Assembly (NCBI RefSeq): GCF_034140825.1
Contig: NC_089037.1
Location: 8,816,001-8,880,000, forward strand
DNA: 64,000 bases
Direction: 5' to 3'
Source: Oryza sativa Japonica Group
Lineage: Eukaryota; Streptophyta; Magnoliopsida; Poales; Poaceae
Position 1 is the stretch's first letter; every line of letters starts with the position of its first letter. The notes beneath the pieces are model-generated. The model made no database searches. It was not told where the DNA came from and was given only the letters and a program-made list of their open reading frames with translations. Shown piece after piece: positions 56,901-64,000 of the stretch. Both the position numbers and the translations under genes were made by a program.

Positions 56901-58224
56901 CCATGATGAGCCGGAAAACCATTATGATGAGACATCATCAGATCCTAAAACAGCTGCAACACATGAGCATTCACGTAGCACATCCGAAGATCACATATTT
57001 ACTAATACTAGTGAACCTACAAGGACTGAAACCAGTGAACCTACAAGGACTGAAACTAGTGAACCTACAAGGAATGGTCAGGAAGTGCATTATGTTGGAG
57101 AGGTATGTGTGCCCTTTGCACTGCTGCTCATAATGATCATACCAGAACTTATAATGTGTCACCAACTCACAACATCACTGTCTTTCATTTAATTGCAGTG
57201 CAGTATAAAATGTTAGACCTTAGCTTGTATTACTGGCATTGTATCTGTGCTATCTGTTTATGAGATGTTTTAGACATAGATACACCCTCTTACAAATATG
57301 GTACTTCGACTGAATTTTATGTCCACATGATATATATAAAGCGGTTTGATTCTGCAGCCACCTTAGAAGTTAAAATTTCGATAGCATGAGCAATACATAT
57401 GTGATTTTTTAGAGCTACTTTTTTTTTAACTTTTTAGGAATGGAATTTAGAGCTACTGTTGGTAAAGATGGTAGTCTGAAATCATGTGAATTTAAATTCA
57501 AAAGGTGCAACTTGAACATACCGGTGTTTCTTCAACATAACCTTTTACCTTAATCTTTACATTTCACTTTATTCCTCTTTACACCTGGTAAATACTATCA
57601 CCGAATGTCGGTATGGAAGTCACCTGGTAAAAAGAAGCAAACATATACAGGCAAAGGATAATCAGTATATGCCAAAATTACTAGTTCAACAATTTTAGCA
57701 GTTACACAATCAGTAAAACAGATCAGCACATTATTATACAAGCTGAGCAGTTTGTGAATTACTCATTGGTCAGGTAATCCATCCATTCGATGCTCAGGCT
57801 GATGGCGAGCTCAGTATTTCCGTGGGAGATTATGTTGTGGTCCGGCAGGTATACATGGTTTTTGCAGGTTTTATTCATGCCATGGGGTAACTAATGACCA
57901 AAATTCTGAAGTAAAGAACCATGTACTGTATAATTCACTGCGGTAGCATCCTAGTGTATACATCTGTGACCGCTGCAGGACTATGATCAGATGCAGTGCA
58001 AGCATATAATTGTCCCCTTGTTATATTTTTAATTCTCCAAGGGTGACCAGGGGGGACCAGAATGCTAACTAAGCATTCCTTGTCTGTCTTCACAGGTGGC
58101 TCCCAATGGGTGGTCTGAAGGGGAATGCAAAGGAAAAGCTGGCTGGTTCCCATCTGCCTATGTGGAGCAGAGGGACAAAGCCCCGGCAAGTAAGGTGATA
58201 GAGCCTGGATTGCTGACTACTTAA
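53983..58224 (+). CDS. SH3P2-type BAR-SH3 membrane-trafficking protein
   Basis: Homologue of Arabidopsis SH3P1-3, which tubulate membranes and act in clathrin-coated vesicle traffic, ESCRT sorting and autophagosome formation. Ten exons, join(53983..54042, 54418..54534, 54625..54694, 54781..54929, 55613..55714, 55785..55985, 56682..56744, 56884..57102, 57774..57848, 58096..58224), give 1185 nt and 394 residues. The BAR-type helical region (about residues 1-255) includes METLRKQASKLREHVAKQQQ, YNSTRAAKHFQRSIVRGVEG, QMEKERENLLKFLGEQ, PLEDARLLTYRYQRIRQDME and VDAERAYHQN. An acidic linker has three copies of TSEPTRTE. The SH3 domain (about residues 328-385) carries GELSISVGDYVVVRQ, GWSEGECKGKAGWFPSAYVE. 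The C-terminus ends GLLTT. It shares the endocytic theme with TASH3 but is an unlinked gene. Confidence 0.94.
57007..57074 (+). repeat. 24-bp in-frame tandem repeat in SH3P2 linker
   Basis: The unit actagtgaacctacaagg plus actgaa occurs at 57007, 57031 and 57055 (third partial). It encodes TSEPTRTE in the spacer between the BAR and SH3 domains and keeps the frame. Confidence 0.9.
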
Positions 58225-59041
58225 TCTCTCTCATACTAATAGTTGCTTTCATCGCCCTGTTTCCCCTGTACATGGGGTTTTTCTTGAGTGAATAGCATTT
58301 TGTAGAACTTCTACCTTTCTGTGCATATTCATGTGCTTCTAGGCTTGCTGTTACCCAATAATTGTATGTAAAATTTATTGTTTTGCCTTTAGCATCTCGT
58401 TTTCTCTTTCTTTCACAATGTATAGAGCTATTGGTCCTGGGATGCTGTAACCTTCCCTTTCTTTTGTGGAAAGCGTGCTTCCTGCCAAAATTGTGAGATG
58501 GATTTCAGAACAGTCTCACTGGCCTTGTTCCTTCACTTTTGGACCCAAAAGCTCGTAATCTACTTCCCTCCAAACTCTATTTACTCTTCTTTTTTCTGTT
58601 CTTATCAAAACAGCAAAGCAAAGGACGGATTGCAGCATTCGGTATGTCTGATTGGGTAGAAGAAGAAGGCATGGTTGCTGGATTCCTGGATCCAACTTTA
58701 TCTGAAACCCTGAACCTTAACGGGAACAGGAGCACTTGTTTGATTGCTCCCCTCCTCTCATCATTTCACTGCCCACAAAGTTAATTTGCCACTTTTACCT
58801 ACTTTTGGCTCTGCGGATGCTGAATTTATGGGGCCAAGCCCTGACGCCTCTTCCGTTGCCGGTCCGCTTCGCGGAATCGCGGTAGCCTGGCCATGAGCGC
58901 GCCACCACCGCCGCCTCGCTTCTTGCCGCGACACGCACATGGAGCTCGGAAAGCTCGCGTTTCCCAAGCCCCGCGCGATGAGTGCAACGTAGCCCGGATT
59001 GATTCGCGACGTTAGCCCGTAGCACGTTGCGCGCACCAGCG
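58225..59041. other. SH3P2 3' flank and GC-rich spacer
   Basis: 58225-58800 looks like 3' UTR and AT-rich flank. From 58800 the sequence is GC-rich and continues beyond the MULE at 60439-60700, so the MULE split a GC-rich island. No gene identified in it. Confidence 0.45.
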
Positions 59042-59050
59042 GCGGCAGGA

Positions 59051-60429
59051 CTGGATTTTTCACATTTTGGTCCTTTTGAAAAACTTATTTCGCAAATAGA
59101 CCCCTGAAAAAACTTATCCCAGAAATGGTCCTTTTTGGGACGCCAGAGTGGCTGGCGCCGTCATCCAACGGGACGGTGCCAGCCTCTCTGGCGCCGTCCT
59201 CCTGCCACCGTGGCGCACGCGAACCGACGTGGCAGGAGGAGGGCGCCAGCATGGCTGGCGCCGCCGCCTCTATTCCTGTTTCTCTGTATGGAGTTGCAAC
59301 GGTGTCATTTTTATTTTATTTTTTTGATGTTTTTTCACACTCAGGATCACGATACAACCAACCACAAAAAAAAATTAAACTCGAACTACCACTTAGCTAA
59401 GTTTGAAAATATTTAGCATACCACTTAGTCTACTTTGCACCTTCACTAAAATTAGACCATAACTCTTTTAGTAAAACTCTTTGATCAGCATGTTAAACAT
59501 AATGCACTCTACCACTATATGAAATTACTTAATCTAATTCAAAATATAACCACATGAAATGAGATATATAAGTTAAACAGTACATAGAGATGTAATTTTT
59601 TTATTTTTATTTCATTTTTTTTGATATTTTTTTCACACTTAGGAGAACATAGAAACCAACCGTATAAAAAATAAACTCAAACGGACAAAATATGTGACAT
59701 GTAGAATTTTCCAAAACTCTACCGAAACGGACAAAATATGTCATCTATTAAAATAGGCGTAACTTTCTCATACGGACTCGGAATCAGGCAAATAATATAT
59801 GCACGGACATCTACAGAAAAAGTTACATCCGATTCTCCCCAGCTTTGCCGGGTTCGGCGATATTAAAACCTCCAAATTCCGCTTGCAAGATTGTGTTTTC
59901 GAGGAGAGAAGTTTTTCGGTGGAGCTTTGGAAAATTCCACATGCCACATATTTCGTCCGTTTGAGTTTATTTTTTACATGGTTGGTTCCTGTGAGTTCCT
60001 AAGTGTGAAGAAAATATCAAAAAAATAAAATAAAAATAAAAAAGTTGCACATCTCTCTCCTCTGCACTAGTTCGGAGAGAGGAGAGGAGAGGAAAAATTC
60101 TACATGTCACATATTACGTCCATTTGAGTTCAATTTTTCTATGATTGGTTCTTGTGTGTCCCTAAGCGTGAAAAAAAATATCAAACAAATAAAACAAAAA
60201 TAAAAAATTTCGGGGGGGGCGCCAGCCACTCTGGCGCACTCCCCCTAGCCACCTCAGCATCGCCCCGCCACGTCGGCAGGGGGACGGCGCCAAAGAGGCT
60301 GGCGCCGTCCTGTTGAACGACGGCGCCAGCCACTCTAGCGCCCCAAAAAGGACCATTTTTGGGATAAGTTTTTCTAGGGGTCTACTTGCGAAATAAGTTT
60401 TTAAAAGGACCAAAATGTGAAAAATCCAG
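59051..60429. mobile_element. Non-autonomous MULE
   Basis: A 1379-bp element with a perfect 9-bp duplication, gcggcagga (59042-59050, 60430-60438). Long TIRs begin ctggatttttcacattttgg and continue through aacttatttcgcaaatagac and ggcgccagc-type GC-rich blocks for over 100 bp. The interior is AT-rich and itself folds: cacacttaggagaacatagaaa (cut here to 20 bases: cacacttaggagaacataga) near 59634 pairs with its inverse near 60000. No transposase frame is present, so movement would depend on an autonomous MULE. Confidence 0.9.
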
Positions 60430-60438
60430 GCGGCAGGA

Positions 60439-61989
60439 TGGGTCTTCGGTGCGTCGTGCGCAAGGGGCGGCGTGTATGGGTGGTGGTGTCCACCGGATTG
60501 ATTGCGTGCGCTTCGCCTCACCGGTCTTGGGCTGCTGGGTCCTCGTGCAGTTATGGCGCGGCTCGCCTCATCGCCCGTGTTCCGCCGATCGCTTTGGGGG
60601 GCAAGGTAGCAGAGATGGAAGAGAGAGAAAATGATGCGTGCCGGAGACTTGCCAGTGTTTACCGTTCGTCTGTCTGCCTGCCTGCCTGCCTGGGTGGGTT
60701 TAACCCCTAGACTAGTATCTTCTTTTGGCTAAATTTTCAGGACATGTACTAAACTACCACGTGATTTTAACATTAGTGAAGCAGCTAGGGACTAGGGAGA
60801 GAAAGCATCAACCAACAATCGACAACGAAAGATTGAGGCCATGTCTTAGTTCACATCAAACTTCTGCCTGACTCTCAACTTTTCATCACATCACATCCAA
60901 AACTTTCCTACACATATAAATTCTCAATTTTTTTTCAAACTATCAACTTTCCTTAAACTTTTTTTTCAATTTCAAAAACTAAACACAGCGTGAGAAGCTT
61001 CAACGGTAGCAGGAGTACAGTAAAACGGGAGCAGTGGTGTGGAAGGGTGAAAAAACAGGCGGTTTGGCCTGGCCGATGGGAGGAAGGGTCACATCGAGAG
61101 CAGAGGACACCGGGTATGAGACAGCACAGCTCAGCAACCTCTGGGTCGCCTCGTTGGTCAGAGCTCCGGGCCCGCCACCAGCGACCCGTCGTCCTGCTTC
61201 ACTAGGCTTTGTATAATTGTACCCGTAGGTGCTGCACAATCAATACTTTACCTAATACCTAAATACTCTACCAATACGATACGCCGCTTAGCTCAACTGA
61301 ACATCTTCAGTATCATGGAGAAGTCGACACCGCGTGTAGTTTCCAGTGACAGACTGACATGCTCTATCTAGTTTAAAGCTGATATTCTGTAGAAATTTTG
61401 TCCTAATCGCAGGTCCAAATAGCTCAAATTGAAACAAAACAATTGGCTCAATTATCTATCTTGAGGTCTATGCCGACCTAACAAAATGTACTGCTCCTAA
61501 CCAACATATATTGACAAGCTGCAATAACTCGGCCTACCTTCGCCTATTTGGAAGTTGAGAGCACAGGGAGGGCCGATAGGAAAGAGAGAAAAACACTGTA
61601 GTTTATCATCTGATTGTTCAGAATTTAATTCGTCCCAAAGGCTAAGCACGGTCCGGCATGGGAATCTATCGCTGTCCCGTCCCAATTGGCACGTCATTTT
61701 CACTCAGCATGCCACACAAGTACCGCTACGACGCAAAGGCACGCACACCTAATAACCAATAAATGTGAACGAAAAAGAGAAGGAAAGGAAAAGAAAAAAC
61801 GGGCGAAGAAGAAGAAAAACGTAAAAGCAGCTTGCGGTGCGAGGCAAAAGCTAGTAGACGAGGCGGGGGTGATTAGCTGTTCGTCCCGTGTCCCGTTGCT
61901 CGCCCACGCCACGCCGCACGCGGACAAAACCGCATTCTCTCTCTCTCACTACACTCCTCCCCCACACTCTCCTCTCCTCTCTCCCTCTC
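60439..61989. other. Spacer before the FEI-like gene
   Basis: A GC-rich island remnant runs to about 60700, followed by a MITE (60837-60990) and unique-looking DNA without a recognisable gene. CT-rich promoter-like sequence starts near 61930. Confidence 0.45.
60837..60990. mobile_element. Short MITE
   Basis: About 154 bp from ggccatgtcttagttcacat to aaaaactaaacacagcg, imperfect inverted ends of the GGCC-TGT-TTAGTT class, with acttttcatcacatcacatc inside, a phrase typical of a widespread rice MITE. A related decayed stretch lies at 4940-5100. Confidence 0.6.
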
Positions 61990-62881
61990 GCAGCCACAGC
62001 ACAGCGCAGCACTGGCCGCCTAATCTCTCCGCACTCTCTCCCCTCGCCGCTCCCTCCACTGCCGCTTCGTCTCGGCCGACGACCTCGTCGTCGTCGTCGT
62101 CGTCGTCCTCGTGTTCGCCGGTCGCCGCGCCGACGCGGATCGCCGTGCCGCTGTCCAGTGCGAGAGCGCAGGCAGGCAGGCAGGCGCAGGTAAAAACCTT
62201 GCCCCCGCTCCCCGTCCTCGCGCCGGATCTGCCGCCGATTCGTGCGGCCGCGGTGAGCCCGTGCGTCGCGTCAGCTTGTGTGTTGCTGAGTGGTGAACTG
62301 GTGATGCCGCGGCAGCGGGCGCTCAAAACTGGTGTGCTCGGTTTCGTGTCGGTAGCGTCGCGGGGGCTTGTGGGTTGGGTTGTGGCTGTACCCTACTTTT
62401 TGCTTAGTGGCGTCGGCGGCGGCAGTTGCGACGGCTTTAACTCTGGATGACTGGATGCGTGCTTGCGTTTTGGCGGTTGCGAGCTGGAATTAGTAACTGC
62501 TTTGTTGTTTCTTCGGCTAACTAAGTTGGTCCTTTTTTTTTTCTTTTTAAGAAGTAACTGAAAGATGTTGATTTACAGTAATTGGGGTGACTAAATTGTT
62601 TTCGAAATTAACCGCTGTCTAAATTGTTTTTGTTAGAATTTTTGGGGAAATTTCAAATTGCAGGTTCTAGGTAATTCAAATACCATTAAACAATTTTGTG
62701 GAAGCACATAATTTTTTTTATTAATAAATTGTCATGTTTTGGTTCTTATGGTCGTCCATTTTGCTAAAGAGGAGCCATGAGTGTGTCACAATGTACTGCA
62801 TTTGATCTGCATATCTGATTGTTGCTCTGTTTATTTGATAACTTTGCATGATTGCTGATATGTTCCTGTTTTCACTTACAG
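61990..62881 (+). promoter_or_regulatory. 5' UTR exon and leader intron of the FEI-like gene
   Basis: A CT-rich leader with a (TCG)n run (62085-62107) ends at 62189 before gtaaaa; the acceptor tttcacttacag ends at 62881. The 692-nt leader intron is followed by 142 nt of leader with several upstream ATGs before the start codon at 63024. The 254-codon open frame at 61686-62450 is not used. Exon 5' end is approximate. Confidence 0.6.
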
Positions 62882-63023
62882 TGCCAGCAATTTGCCTCCC
62901 TCACCAGGGGCACATCTACATGTGGAGTTCATTCCCATAAAAGAGGATGCACATGGTATACCTCACCCATGACCTCTGTAATAAGCTGCGGTGATCTTTA
63001 TATGCTTCACCAACTGGTGAAAA

Positions 63024-64000
63024 ATGGGCTCTTTTCTGAGAAAACAGCCCAGTTTCCTCTTAATTTTGTTAATTCTGCACCTTGGTGCTCGTGAAGCAAG
63101 AGCACTAAGTTCAGATGGTATGTGACATTTCATAGTTATGGTTGGTATTTGTGTGCTACATTTGACAATCTGTGCTCATTTATTATGATTCTTTTGACGG
63201 TTTCCTACAGGTGAAGCACTTCTTGCCTTCAAGAAGGCAGTTACAACTTCTGATGGGATATTTCTCAACTGGCGTGAACAAGATGTGGATCCTTGCAATT
63301 GGAAGGGTGTTGGATGTGACTCTCACACCAAGAGAGTAGTTTGTCTGTAAGACCAAAATAAACCCTACATAAATATTGTGAAATGCTTAGAATTTCAACC
63401 TGGCTATTATTTTGCTTCAGTAATATGGTTTTCGTTTTTAAGATGGCATTTTCTAATAGGAAGGGAATGATAACTTCATAGCTTCCATTGTTATAAATAT
63501 ATCTGACCACCAATATCTTTTGTTTAGGATTCTTGCATATCACAAGTTAGTTGGGCCCATACCTCCAGAAATTGGAAGGTTAAATCAGTTGCAAGCTCTG
63601 TAAGTGTGTGTTGATAGCGTTCTTTGCTTAACCTCTTTCTTTTCAGCATCTGAAATTACTATTTTATGTCATTAGATCACTGCAAGGGAATAGCTTGTAT
63701 GGCTCACTCCCTCCAGAATTGGGAAATTGTACCAAGTTACAACAACTGTAAGTTTCTAAGTATTACTGTTTTTCCAGCATTTGTAACACCATGTCTTGCA
63801 AAAAACTATTCATAACATTCATACTGTTATGCAATTTTAATTGATGCAACTTTTTACGTTTTGTGTTCTGACTTGTGAGATGACCAGCAGGTATCTACAA
63901 GGAAATTATTTAAGTGGGCATATCCCTTCAGAGTTTGGTGATCTGGTGGAACTTGGTACACTGTAAGTTTTGGGTGGAGTTTCTGGTTGCTTTTTTTAAT
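63024..64000 (+). CDS. FEI-like LRR receptor kinase, 5' part (runs off the window)
   Basis: The extracellular part of a plasma-membrane LRR receptor-like kinase related to Arabidopsis FEI1/FEI2, which act in cell-wall synthesis and root growth. Exons in the window: 63024..63117, 63211..63346, 63528..63599, 63676..63747, 63891..63962. The signal peptide is [20 protein letters not shown]; the mature N-terminus has [20 protein letters not shown] and the LRRNT cap [10 protein letters not shown]. LRRs follow as one 24-residue unit per 72-nt exon, the typical SERK/FEI layout: [60 protein letters not shown]. The remaining LRRs, membrane helix and kinase lie to the right. FEI rather than SERK is chosen from [14 protein letters not shown] and the YHKL-GP-PPE motif. 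Confidence 0.9.

Noticed and set aside
61686-62450. 254-codon frame upstream of the FEI-like gene
   Set aside because: It crosses the CT-rich promoter, (TCG)n repeat and a good splice donor at 62190; translation is low-complexity Ser/Pro/Ala.
1-64000. CRISPR arrays, operons, tRNA or rRNA genes
   Set aside because: No spaced direct-repeat array, no cloverleaf with A/B boxes that I could support, and clearly nuclear plant gene structure.

Overview
This window is plant nuclear DNA, almost certainly rice (Oryza), and by gene content most likely the short arm of chromosome 3. The evidence is GT-AG introns in every multi-exon gene, GC-rich first exons in an AT-rich background, grass MITEs (Stowaway, Tourist-like), MULE and hAT elements, solo LTRs, and a recognisable gene order. 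The species and chromosome come from remembered gene order and are inference; the gene structures were read from the sequence, and their reading frames close exactly across the exon joins.

Genes left to right: the 3' end of a COI-type jasmonate receptor (COI2-like, +); an SR45a/transformer-2-like splicing factor (-); a 25-exon TASH3 subunit of the TPLATE endocytic complex (+); a DUF962 membrane protein (+); a small MEE59-like protein (-) head-to-head with an OTU deubiquitinase (+); a two-LIM actin-binding protein of the WLIM2 type (+); an ENO3-type cytosolic enolase (-) head-to-head with a class I small heat-shock protein (+); a complete mariner-like element; a short EDM2-like PHD-finger gene (+); an SH3P2-type BAR-SH3 protein (+); and the start of a FEI-like LRR receptor kinase (+) running off the right edge. 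Endocytosis and membrane traffic (TASH3, SH3P2) and protein quality control (sHSP, OTU) recur, but nothing suggests co-regulated clustering apart from the two divergent promoters.

Transposons fill the spaces: two MULEs with perfect 9-bp target duplications (6283-7547, 59051-60429), a hAT element with a perfect 8-bp duplication in an OTU intron (27386-28369), two related solo LTRs with perfect 5-bp duplications (20858-22370, which split an older fold-back element, and 47382-48791), six Stowaway-like MITEs, several Tourist-like MITEs and LINE scraps.

The best candidate for something undescribed is the 3.28-kb mariner (Osmar-type) element at 41074-44356. Its four-exon transposase reads open for 519 residues with a DD39D triad. 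Between the transposase and the right terminus it carries a second, antisense ORF of 155 codons. That ORF is built of 21-residue coiled-coil repeats resembling the C-terminal helix of SGR5/LPA1-type INDETERMINATE-domain transcription factors, so it may be a captured and expanded host segment. Other points: a His at the COI position that is a JA-Ile-contacting Tyr in Arabidopsis COI1, an enolase that has lost the SGASTG mobile loop, and three GC-AG introns in two genes.
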